Source: Nocardia higoensis NBRC 100133 (GTDB lineage: Bacteria > Actinomycetota > Actinomycetes > Mycobacteriales > Mycobacteriaceae). From it: a DNA stretch of 40,980 nucleotides. The first letter of the stretch is position 1. Each line of letters opens with the position of its first letter. A model generated the notes under the pieces. That model did no database searches and was not told the origin of the DNA. It worked only from the letters and a program-made list of their open reading frames with translations. Location of the stretch: NCBI RefSeq assembly GCF_000308595.1, contig NZ_BAGA01000046.1, positions 1-40,980 on the forward strand. The letters are read 5' to 3'. Position numbers and translations under genes: made by a program. Of the stretch, positions 22,557-29,930 are shown piece by piece.

Positions 22557-23842
22557 GCGTTCTCCAGGTGGTAGCGGGGGGCCAGGTCCGGGGTCACCAC
22601 GCCCGGTGCGGCCGCGCACAGGTCGGGCACGACCGCGAGCATGGCGTTGACCGAGATGTCGGTGACCGCGGACCATTCCCCGTCGAAGTTCTCGTCGTCG
22701 AGTTCGTTGCGCATCTCGATGGTTCCCGGGCTGCCCTCGACCGTGATCACGTGACCGCCCGCGGTGCTGCGCGGATGGTCCGGCCCGAGGTGGGCGTTGC
22801 CGAGCCCGACGTGCCAGCACTCCTCGTTGGTCATGAACAGCTTGTCGCCGATGTAGCCGCGGTAGGTCATGTGGATGGCGCCGACGCTGCCCGGCTCGAT
22901 CACCGTCCCACCGGCTTTCACCTGCACGCGGGCGGGCACCGGATAGACGTGGCGCTCCACCCGCACCTGATCGGCGCTCGCCCCGAACAGCGTGTGCGCG
23001 ACATTGGCGAGCACCGCGTCGAAGTAGAAGTGCTGCATCAGGGCGATGGCGTGGTTCGAGTCGACCCGGTCGAGCGCGGTGCCGAAGCCGAGGCTGGCCA
23101 GCCCGCCCCACATGCCGTCGGGCGCGGGGGAGAGATCGCCGACCTCGAGGAAACGCACCCGGTCCACCTGGTCGAGCAGCCCGGCCAGTCGCAGCAGCAA
23201 CTGTTCGACCATCAGCCCGGGGTGCAGGCCGGTCCCGTGCAGCGAGACCCCGCCTTTCAGACAGGCCTGCTGCAACCGGGCACCGGTCGCGCGCCGCGGG
23301 ATCGCCTTGTCCACGAGCGCACCGGCCAGCTTGTCCAGCACCGGCCGGATCGGGGCCGCGGGCGCGGAGTCGATCGCCTTCATGGCCAGCCGCAGACCGG
23401 ACAGCGCGCCCTTGAGCTGTGCCCCGAAGGCGTCGCCGGTGACTCGCATGGCCGAGACCGTGCGCAGCACCGACAGCGGCGACTGCGAGGCCGACAGCCA
23501 GGTCGGCATCGCCGGATTGTGGTACGAGGCCGCGGAGACGACGTTCTTGCCGGATTCGAGCAGGTCGATCACATCGGCGTCGGCGCCCTGCACCAGCGCG
23601 GGCGTCGTGGGGGTGTGCACGACGACGTCGGCGTCCAGCGCGAGAATCGCCTCCTTGGAGGTCGTCGCCGCGACCCCGACCGGCGGCAGGCCGACCAGCT
23701 CCCCGATGTCCTTGCCGTTCTTGTGCGGACTGAACACCTTGACCCCGACGACCTCGAAGTCGGGTGATTGCAGAGCGGTGCGCAGCGCGCGACCGCCCAT
23801 GTCGCCGGGGCCCCAGATGATGAGCCGATATGGACGTGCCAC
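22553..23842 (-). CDS. DapB-like NAD(P)-dependent oxidoreductase
   Basis: The product is 429 residues from GTG 23842, preceded by AAGGAGG at good spacing. The Rossmann motif RLIIWGPGDMGGRALRTAL sits at the N-terminus (GPGDMG, 11-16), followed by FEVVGVKVFSPHKNGKDIGE, ADVVVHTP and GKNVVSAASYHNPAMP. This matches the dihydrodipicolinate reductase-like family that includes 2,4-diaminopentanoate dehydrogenase-type and mycobacterial proteins of unknown substrate. At 429 residues it is much longer than true DapB (about 245-270), and it does not show DapB lysine-pathway context, so it should not be named dapB. It lies 79 bp downstream of a TetR gene, with an operator-like repeat between, and is coupled to a diverged paralogue. 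A TetR-controlled catabolic role is likely. Confidence 0.85.
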   Translation of the reverse strand: MARPYRLIIWGPGDMGGRALRTALQSPDFEVVGVKVFSPHKNGKDIGELVGLPPVGVAATTSKEAILALDADVVVHTPTTPALVQGADADVIDLLESGKNVVSAASYHNPAMPTWLSASQSPLSVLRTVSAMRVTGDAFGAQLKGALSGLRLAMKAIDSAPAAPIRPVLDKLAGALVDKAIPRRATGARLQQACLKGGVSLHGTGLHPGLMVEQLLLRLAGLLDQVDRVRFLEVGDLSPAPDGMWGGLASLGFGTALDRVDSNHAIALMQHFYFDAVLANVAHTLFGASADQVRVERHVYPVPARVQVKAGGTVIEPGSVGAIHMTYRGYIGDKLFMTNEECWHVGLGNAHLGPDHPRSTAGGHVITVEGSPGTIEMRNELDDENFDGEWSAVTDISVNAMLAVVPDLCAAAPGVVTPDLAPRYHLENA

Positions 23843-23858
23843 GTAACCCCTCCTTGCT

Positions 23859-23876
23859 GTTGGACGCATGTCTAAC
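23859..23876. promoter_or_regulatory. Operator-like repeat before the DapB-like genes
   Basis: GTTGGAC-GCAT-GTCTAAC (arms with one mismatch) lies 17 bp upstream of the start codon at 23842 and downstream of the TetR gene. It is a plausible site for that TetR, allowing separate control of the reductase genes. Confidence 0.45.
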
Positions 23877-23921
23877 ACGACTTCGATTCCAGCGGGCGGG
23901 TTTTCGTGTGTGCGTACCAGT

Positions 23922-24557
23922 TCACTGGCGAGGGCCGGGGTCGGCCGCGATCGCGCCGGGCTGGGCGATGATCGCGGAGCCCATCCACCGGCGCAGGTAG
24001 CGGCGCAATTCGTCGCCCTCGCGCGGGGGCGAGCCGGGGGAGACGAAGAACGACTGCATGGTGCGCAGGATGTACTCGACGAGCTCGGGCAGGGATTCGT
24101 CGTCGTAGCCGTAGCGCTCCCAGTCGACATCGAAGCGCCGGATCATGGTGAGCCCGAAGGCTTTCGCCTCGGGCGAGGTGATGCCGTCGCTGTGCGCGCT
24201 CGAATGCTCGCCGGTGAGCAGCAATCCCAGGTGCGGGATGCGCCTGACCTCGGTGAGGGTGAATGCCACGCCCTCGGTCATCGCCTCGACCGGCTCCTCC
24301 AGCCCGGCGACGTGTGCGGCCAGGCGGTCCAGGAATCCGGCCACCGATGCCAGCGCCGCGGCTTTCATCAGGGCGTCGGCGCTGGGGAAGTAGCGGTAGA
24401 CGGTCTGGCGGATGACGCCGAGCGATTCGGCCACGTCGGCGATGCTGATCTCCGAGCCGGTCCGCGCGATCAGCTCCACGGCGGTGTCGACGATGCGGCG
24501 CGCGGCCTCCTCGTCGTTGTCCGGTGGCTGCCCGCCCCACCCGCGTCGTCGTGCCAC
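23922..24557 (-). CDS. TetR family transcriptional regulator
   Basis: The product is 211 residues from GTG 24557, with GGAAGCGAG upstream. The HTH region is ARRIVDTAVELIARTGSEIS, IADVAESLGVIRQTVYRYFP (about 18-62). The C-terminal domain is ligand-binding with LGLLLTGEHSSAHSDGI. It stands between two units that it could control: the DapB-like genes downstream on the same strand (operator-like repeat at 23859-23876) and the divergent hydrolase-membrane protein pair (30-bp symmetric element at 24667-24696). Both elements have dyad symmetry, but their sequences differ, so one regulator may not bind both. Confidence 0.9.
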   Translation of the reverse strand: MARRRGWGGQPPDNDEEAARRIVDTAVELIARTGSEISIADVAESLGVIRQTVYRYFPSADALMKAAALASVAGFLDRLAAHVAGLEEPVEAMTEGVAFTLTEVRRIPHLGLLLTGEHSSAHSDGITSPEAKAFGLTMIRRFDVDWERYGYDDESLPELVEYILRTMQSFFVSPGSPPREGDELRRYLRRWMGSAIIAQPGAIAADPGPRQ

Positions 24558-24666
24558 CGGCTCGCTTCCCGACTCGAATCCGCTCGAAAATCACGCTCTG
24601 ATCAGGGCTTCGACGCTATCACAGGGGATGGTGGCGAGGTCGTGACGGACTCTTTCGCCGAAAGTG

Positions 24667-24696
24667 ATCATACAACTGAGGTTGCGTTTGTATGAT
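24667..24696. promoter_or_regulatory. Symmetric divergent promoter/operator element
   Basis: Arms ATCATACAA (24667-24675) and TTGTATGAT (24688-24696) are exact reverse complements around 12 bases. Each outer end contains a TATGAT hexamer facing outward: 24691-24696 for the hydrolase, 24672-24667 for the tetR. The same palindrome may therefore supply both -10 boxes and the repressor site. No good -35 hexamers are seen. Confidence 0.5.
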
Positions 24697-24705
24697 GAGC
24701 GCACA

Positions 24706-25680
24706 GTGGCGCCGCCGTACCCGCGTGCGCCGGCAACCGACGAGGTGGGCGACGTGACCGATCTGGTAGTCCGGAAGATGAATTTCGCGTTCGAGGATCA
24801 CGAAGTGCCGTTCCTGTGGAATCCGCGGAATCCGGCGTTCTCGAGCATGGCCAACGCGGTGTCGTTCCTGGCCATCGGCTTCGAGAAGATGATCGTGAAC
24901 ATGATCCTGCAGGCCAAGCCGGTGATCACCGATCCGGAGGTGGCCGAGGAGGCCGAGGCGTTCATGCGCCAGGAGGGGCAGCACTCCACCGCCCATCGCC
25001 AGCACGTCAAGGGCCTCATCCGGCACTATCCCGGACTGCAGGAGACCCTCGACGAGGTGATCGGCGCCTTCGACGAGCTCACCCGCGACACCTCGCTGGA
25101 GTACCGGCTGGCCTACACCGCCGACCTGGAAGCCACCTTCACCCCGGTCTTCAAGCTGATGCTCGACAACGAGGCCGCGCTGTTCCGCCCCGGCGACGAC
25201 CGGGTCGCCTCACTGTTCATCTGGCACTTCGTCGAGGAGGTCGAGCACCGCAGTTCGGCACTCATCATCTTCGATTCGGTGGTCGGCAGCGACGTCTACC
25301 GGATGCGCCAGGCGCCCTCGATCTTCAAGCACGTGCTCGACGTCATCGCGATCGCCTCCGAGGGCTTCAACAAGCACGTCCCGGTGGAGGAGCGCAAGGT
25401 CGACGCGATGGCCATGTTCGCCAGGTACCGGCGGGCGCAGAAGCTGCGCAAGTGGATTCCCGGCCTGGAGCCGGCGAACAACGGGCCGATGCTGCGCGCC
25501 TTCGACGACCTGCCGTTGCGCGAGCAGCTGGTCGCGCTCGGCGGCGTGGTGCGCTCCCAGATGCCGAGGCACAATCCGGCGCACGAAAAGCTACCGGCGC
25601 TGGCCGACGAGTGGTTCGAGCGCTACGAGGCCGGTTACGACGTGCAGCGCTGGTACACCGCCGACGCGGCGATCTCCTGA
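24706..25680 (+). CDS. Predicted metal-dependent hydrolase (PF10118-like)
   Basis: The product is 324 residues from GTG 24706, which lies 9 nt after TATGAT; GTG 24754, with GAGG 8 nt before it, is the main alternative (308 residues) and fits the family start VTDLVVRKMNFAF. The family is helical with conserved Glu/His positions, visible here as RQEGQHSTAHRQH, TADLEATFTP and HFVEEVEHRSS, resembling a ferritin-like di-metal site. Members are called predicted metal-dependent hydrolases, but the reaction is unproven. It is a cytoplasmic protein without a signal peptide. It is followed after 16 bp by a multipass membrane protein and is divergent from tetR, so a regulated two-gene operon acting on a hydrophobic compound is likely. 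Confidence 0.8.
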   Translation: MAPPYPRAPATDEVGDVTDLVVRKMNFAFEDHEVPFLWNPRNPAFSSMANAVSFLAIGFEKMIVNMILQAKPVITDPEVAEEAEAFMRQEGQHSTAHRQHVKGLIRHYPGLQETLDEVIGAFDELTRDTSLEYRLAYTADLEATFTPVFKLMLDNEAALFRPGDDRVASLFIWHFVEEVEHRSSALIIFDSVVGSDVYRMRQAPSIFKHVLDVIAIASEGFNKHVPVEERKVDAMAMFARYRRAQKLRKWIPGLEPANNGPMLRAFDDLPLREQLVALGGVVRSQMPRHNPAHEKLPALADEWFERYEAGYDVQRWYTADAAIS

Positions 25681-25696
25681 GCGGGGCCGGTAGATC

Positions 25697-26848
25697 ATGT
25701 CCGAACACTGTTCCGCCACGTTCTCCCAGCTCGCCGAGCGGCTCGGCTTCTCCTGCGCGGAGATGGGCGGGCTCGTCGAGTTCCGCAGCCCGTTCGCCCT
25801 GGAGAACTGGACGCTCCCGGTCCTCGAGCTGACCATCATCGTCGGCGCGGTCCTCGCGCTGGTCCTGGCCGTGGTCCGGCTGCGCCGCCACGGCGACCCG
25901 ACCGATCTGGTGCTGTGGTTCGGCGCCACCGCCTACCTGTTCATCATCGAGCCACCGCTGTACTTCCCGGCCGCGTTCGGCATCGAGGAACACGTGGACA
26001 CGATGTTCGCGCACAACGTGTTCACCGTCGACTTCCTGTGGGGCAGGCTGCCGCTCTACATCGTCGCCATCTATCCCTTCCTGGCGACGCTCGCCTTCGA
26101 ACTGGTGCGGATGCTTGGCGTCTTCCGGCGCTACGGCGTGCTGATCGGCGCGGCCTGCGTCGGCTTCGTGCACCACTGCTTCTACGAGATCTTCGATCAC
26201 CTGGGCCCGCAGTTGCGCTGGTGGGAATGGTCGACCACCAACCCGGTCAACCAGCCGATGTTCGACTCGGTACCGCTGCCGAGTGTGGTGGTCTTCGCCG
26301 CACTGTGGCCGATGTCGCTGGCGCTGTGCGTGCAGTACTTCGTGGGCAGGCACGTCGATCGCGGTCGCGAGTTCTCCGGGCTCGAATTGGTCTGGCGCAC
26401 CGTGGTGATCGGCCTGCTCGCCTCGATCGGCACCTTCCTGCTGCCGCTGCCCGCCACCGTCCTCGGCATCGCGGGTACTCCGGTGCGCGGCACGGTCTAC
26501 GCGCTGGAGTTGGTCGCCGTCGTGGCCGTCGCGGTCTGGGCGCTGAGCGCGCAATGGTCGCGGCTGCGCAGGGAACCCGATCAGGCGCCGGGTTACGTCA
26601 ACCGGTTCGCCCGCTGGTACGGGGTGCTCTATCTCGCGGTCATGGCCGTGCTGTGGGCCGCCGCGCTGCCGGACTACTTCGCCGCCGTCGACGGCGTGAC
26701 CGGCAACGGCGATCCGCTGGGCAACCTCTGGTACACGCTGGCCTGCTTCGTCCTGGCGATCCTCGTCCTGATCGCGGTGTTCACGGTGCCGACGGCCGGC
26801 AGGCCCGAGCCCGCGGGCGATCGGGAGCAGGCGCCGCAACCGGCCTGA
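25697..26848 (+). CDS. Multipass membrane protein of unknown function
   Basis: The product is 383 residues with about eight hydrophobic segments, for example LPVLELTIIVGAVLALVLAV, LVLWFGATAYLFIIEPPLYF, LPSVVVFAALWPMSLALCV, VVIGLLASIGTFLLPLPATV and YTLACFVLAILVLIAVF. Histidine-rich and aromatic loops stand out: FAHNVFTVDF and GFVHHCFYEIFDHLGPQLRWW, which could bind a metal or cofactor within the membrane. I do not recognise the family. The gene begins 16 bp after the hydrolase stop, so the two are probably one operon. The C-terminal tail is Pro/Glu-rich and soluble. A membrane desaturase- or isomerase-like activity is possible but speculative. Confidence 0.8.
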   Translation: MSEHCSATFSQLAERLGFSCAEMGGLVEFRSPFALENWTLPVLELTIIVGAVLALVLAVVRLRRHGDPTDLVLWFGATAYLFIIEPPLYFPAAFGIEEHVDTMFAHNVFTVDFLWGRLPLYIVAIYPFLATLAFELVRMLGVFRRYGVLIGAACVGFVHHCFYEIFDHLGPQLRWWEWSTTNPVNQPMFDSVPLPSVVVFAALWPMSLALCVQYFVGRHVDRGREFSGLELVWRTVVIGLLASIGTFLLPLPATVLGIAGTPVRGTVYALELVAVVAVAVWALSAQWSRLRREPDQAPGYVNRFARWYGVLYLAVMAVLWAAALPDYFAAVDGVTGNGDPLGNLWYTLACFVLAILVLIAVFTVPTAGRPEPAGDREQAPQPA

Positions 26849-27063
26849 CGATCCGGGCGAACAGATGCCGCGGCCACCGGAAGGGCGCGCGGCATCGTTC
26901 GTTCGCCGCCGCGCGCGCCCGCCGCGCCCGAGCATGTGCGTCAATGTGGTTGCCGTGCAATCACTTCAACGCGCCGGACGTGCGATACTCTCGCTCGGAT
27001 CTCGTGCACCCGGCAGTGCGTCGGCCCGGTGCGGCAGTCGCACAATCGAATCGAGGCACGTGA

Positions 27064-28236
27064 ATGAACCACAAGCTCTGGTTGCTCGGGCGATCCGTGA
27101 CGGTGGGCGCGCGGATGGTGGGCGAGGCGATCACCCGGCCCAAGGCTCGCACCATCGACGACGTGCCGGTCTCGGGCGAGACCATCACCCCGGAATGGCT
27201 GACCGCCGTGCTGTGCCGGGACACCTCGGGTGCGCAGGCGATTTCGTTCGATACGGTCAACGGCAGCGCGGGCACGTCCACCCGGGTGGCGATCCGGGTG
27301 CGCTACAACGACATCGGGGAGCAGGCCGGCCTGCCACACGAACTGTTCGCCAAGACCACCACCGCCTTCTCCCAGCGCATCCTGCTCGGCGGCGGCAAGA
27401 TGATCGACGGTGAGACCAGGTTCTTCCGCGACTTCCGTCCGCGGGTCGAGATGGAGGCTCCGATCGGATACTGGGGCGCCGCCGATCCGGGTTCGTGGCG
27501 GTCCATCGCGCTCATGGAGGACATCGCCGCCACCCGGGGCGCGGAGTTCATCGAACCGAACGCCAGGATCGGCCGGGACCAGATGGAAGACCTGGTCCGC
27601 AATCTGGCCCGGCTGCACCGCACCTTCTGGGAGCATCCGGACATCGCCGTGCTCAAGACCACCACCGAGGCGCTGCAGGCCTATCTGGCCGCGATCGACA
27701 TGAAGAAGCGCTGCGAGGTGGGGCTGGTCCGCGCCGCCGAGGTGGTGCCCGAGCGTCTGCACGGCCAGAGCGAGCGACTGTGGGCCGGGGTGTCCACCGC
27801 CATCGACAAGGCCACCGACGAACTCCCGCAGACCCTGCTGCACGGAGATCCGCACATCGGCCAGACCTACCGCACCGCGCAGGGCCGGATGGGCTATGTG
27901 GACTGGCAGGTCGTGATGCGCGGCGGCTGGGCGCACGATTTCGCCTACACCGTCAACTCCGGGTGCGAACCCGAGGACCGGCGCGCCTGGGACGCCGATC
28001 TGCTGCGCGCCTACCTCGACGAACTCGGCCCGCTCGGCGGCAAGGCGCCCTCCTTCGACGAGGCCTGGCTCGCCTACCGGCAGCAGTCGATGTTCGCCTA
28101 TGCCGCTTGGGCTTTCACCATCGGCCGAGCGGCCTATCAGCCGAAGATGCAGTCCGAGCAGACCTGCCTGACGCTGCTGCGCCGGATCACCACCGCCATC
28201 GACGACCACGACTCGCTGGGCGCACTGGGCGTGTAG
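27064..28236 (+). CDS. Phosphotransferase of the aminoglycoside/ecdysteroid kinase-like fold
   Basis: The product is 390 residues from ATG 27064, with GAGG 7 nt before it. A TACTCT box near 26991 could be the -10. The kinase-like features are the N-lobe HELFAKTTT (Lys97), a helix with GETRFFRDF (Glu117), the catalytic loop LLHGDPHIGQTY (Asp262), and the metal-binding VDWQ (Asp280). The loop position usually filled by Asn is Gln267. Such proteins phosphorylate small hydroxyl compounds; no antibiotic-resistance signature is seen, and mycolata have many paralogues of unknown substrate. It sits after the hydrolase-membrane protein pair and before a P450, each with its own spacing, so co-regulation is unproven. 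Confidence 0.85.
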   Translation: MNHKLWLLGRSVTVGARMVGEAITRPKARTIDDVPVSGETITPEWLTAVLCRDTSGAQAISFDTVNGSAGTSTRVAIRVRYNDIGEQAGLPHELFAKTTTAFSQRILLGGGKMIDGETRFFRDFRPRVEMEAPIGYWGAADPGSWRSIALMEDIAATRGAEFIEPNARIGRDQMEDLVRNLARLHRTFWEHPDIAVLKTTTEALQAYLAAIDMKKRCEVGLVRAAEVVPERLHGQSERLWAGVSTAIDKATDELPQTLLHGDPHIGQTYRTAQGRMGYVDWQVVMRGGWAHDFAYTVNSGCEPEDRRAWDADLLRAYLDELGPLGGKAPSFDEAWLAYRQQSMFAYAAWAFTIGRAAYQPKMQSEQTCLTLLRRITTAIDDHDSLGALGV

Positions 28237-28495
28237 TTCCGTCGAAAATCGTTTCGTTCGAGCGGTTTTCGGGGTTCGCGTGGCCGTGGTGTGCCGACGG
28301 TTATAGGATTCGACGAGTTCTACCGGTGAGTGCGTGAAGTGCCGCCGGGGCAGCGTGTTTCGGCGGTCGCCGGTGTTGCGGTCGTCCGCACATGTGTTCA
28401 GCCAGAGCAGTTCGTCGATGGACGGTCGTGCCGCCATCGGGCACAGCGTGGTGCCACAGCCGCAGTACACGAGAACGAAGTCTGGAGTTCTTCCT
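28237..28495. other. Leader region of the P450 gene
   Basis: A TATAGGAT-like box (28302-28309) could start a transcript with a leader of about 180 nt before the TTG at 28496. The frame of the P450 is open through most of the leader, but its composition and the later ribosome-binding site argue against coding. No stable hairpin is obvious. Confidence 0.35.
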
Positions 28496-29749
28496 TTGAG
28501 TACGCCCCAGTCCCGGGTGCCGGTTTCCTCGTGCCCGGTCGCACACGGCTCACCATTCGCCTCCGACGAGGTCGCCATCCCGCTCTACACCGAGGAGTTC
28601 GCCGCCGACCCGCACCGGTACTACGGGCAGATGCGGGCCCGCTACGGCTCGCTGGCGCCGGTGGAACTCGCGCCGGGGGTGCCGGCCACATTGGTCGTCG
28701 GCTACGCGACCGCGTTGCGCGTGCTCAACGACCCCGATCACTTCCCGGCCGACCCGCGCACCTGGCAGCAGGGCATCCCGGCCGACTGCCCGATCCTCCC
28801 GCTGATGGAGTGGCGGCCGATGGCCAGCCGCTGCTCCGGTCTCGAGTTCGAGCGCTACCGCCAGGCGATCACCGCGGGTCTCGAACAGATCGACCTCTAC
28901 GCCATGCACGACAAGGTGAGCCGGATCGCGGTCCCGCTGATCAACACCTTCTGCCAGGACGGGCAGGCGGATCTCATCCGGCAGTATGTCTTCCCGCTGG
29001 TGTTCGCCACCGTCAACGAGATCCTCGGCTGTCCGCCCGAGATCGGTCAGCAGGTCGCGGCCGGCACCGCGGCGCTGCTCGAGGGTGTGGAGGCGGAGAA
29101 GGGCAACCAGATGCTCGGCGAGGCGCTGCAGCAGTTGGTGACCCTCCGGCGCTCCGAGCCCCGCCACGACATCACCACGGCGCTGCTGCACCATCCCGCC
29201 GGGCTCGACGACTCCGAGGTATCCACACATGTCTCGCAGGTCTACGGCACCGGTATCGAGTTCGAGCTCAATCTCATCGTCAACACCCTGCTGTTGATCT
29301 TCACCGACCACCGCTTCGGCGACAGCGTGCTCGGCGGCAACCTCAGTTCGCGCGACGCCCTGGACGAGGTGCTGTTCAACGACCCACCGGTGGCGAACAT
29401 GCTGGTCACCTACCCGCGCCAGCCGATGCTCATCGACGACGTCTGGCTGCCCGCACACCAGCCCGTGGTCATCTCGATGGCGGCCTGCAACAACGACCCG
29501 GCGATCCGCACCGGCGATCTCACCGGCAACCGGTCGCATCTGGCCTGGGGCATCGGCCAGCACGCCTGCCCGGCCCAGTCGCTGGCCCACCTCATCGCCA
29601 AGGACGCCATCGACCAGTTGCTCGACGCGTTGCCCGAGATTCGCGTCGTGCTGCCCGAGGGCGGACCTCGGTGGCGGCCGGGGCCCTTCCATCGCGCCCT
29701 GGCGGAACTGCCCGTGACCTTCCCGCCGATGGCGCCGCTGATCGCCTGA
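28496..29749 (+). CDS. Atypical cytochrome P450, CYP157-like, without ExxR
   Basis: The product is 417 residues from TTG 28496, with GGAG 8 nt upstream. Start MSTPQSRVPVSSCPVAH is typical of actinobacterial P450s. The heme loop is AWGIGQHACPAQSLAH with proximal Cys358. The K-helix ExxR motif reads EVLF (291-294), so the Arg is missing, and the I-helix acid-alcohol pair reads GIEFE (253-257) in place of G-x-E/D-T-T. Loss of ExxR is known for the CYP157 family of Streptomyces, where these P450s usually sit in conservon operons; no conservon genes occur here. It may still bind heme through Cys358, but ordinary oxygen activation is doubtful without the threonine. No ferredoxin or reductase gene is next to it. 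An ABC importer follows after 181 bp. Confidence 0.88.
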   Translation: MSTPQSRVPVSSCPVAHGSPFASDEVAIPLYTEEFAADPHRYYGQMRARYGSLAPVELAPGVPATLVVGYATALRVLNDPDHFPADPRTWQQGIPADCPILPLMEWRPMASRCSGLEFERYRQAITAGLEQIDLYAMHDKVSRIAVPLINTFCQDGQADLIRQYVFPLVFATVNEILGCPPEIGQQVAAGTAALLEGVEAEKGNQMLGEALQQLVTLRRSEPRHDITTALLHHPAGLDDSEVSTHVSQVYGTGIEFELNLIVNTLLLIFTDHRFGDSVLGGNLSSRDALDEVLFNDPPVANMLVTYPRQPMLIDDVWLPAHQPVVISMAACNNDPAIRTGDLTGNRSHLAWGIGQHACPAQSLAHLIAKDAIDQLLDALPEIRVVLPEGGPRWRPGPFHRALAELPVTFPPMAPLIA

Positions 29750-29930
29750 TCCGCCCGGCCCTCGACGCCGCCGGTCCATCGCCGGCCGCGGTGATACCGC
29801 CGCGACCAGGCGATTCGGCTTCATGTGCGCACATATAGCTCGGTCGGCGGATCATCCGATGATTGTTTACGCTCGATTCGCCGGAGGCTTCTCGGTGGCC
29901 TGGCGTGGATCGAGCGGAAGGTGGCGGACA

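Noticed and set aside
21636..23842. Naming either reductase dapB
   Set aside because: The lengths (429 and 306) and context do not fit lysine biosynthesis; only the broad family is supported.
28334..28495. N-terminal extension of the P450 from an upstream GTG
   Set aside because: The extra 54 residues have no P450 similarity, and TTG 28496 has a well-placed GGAG and the typical family start.
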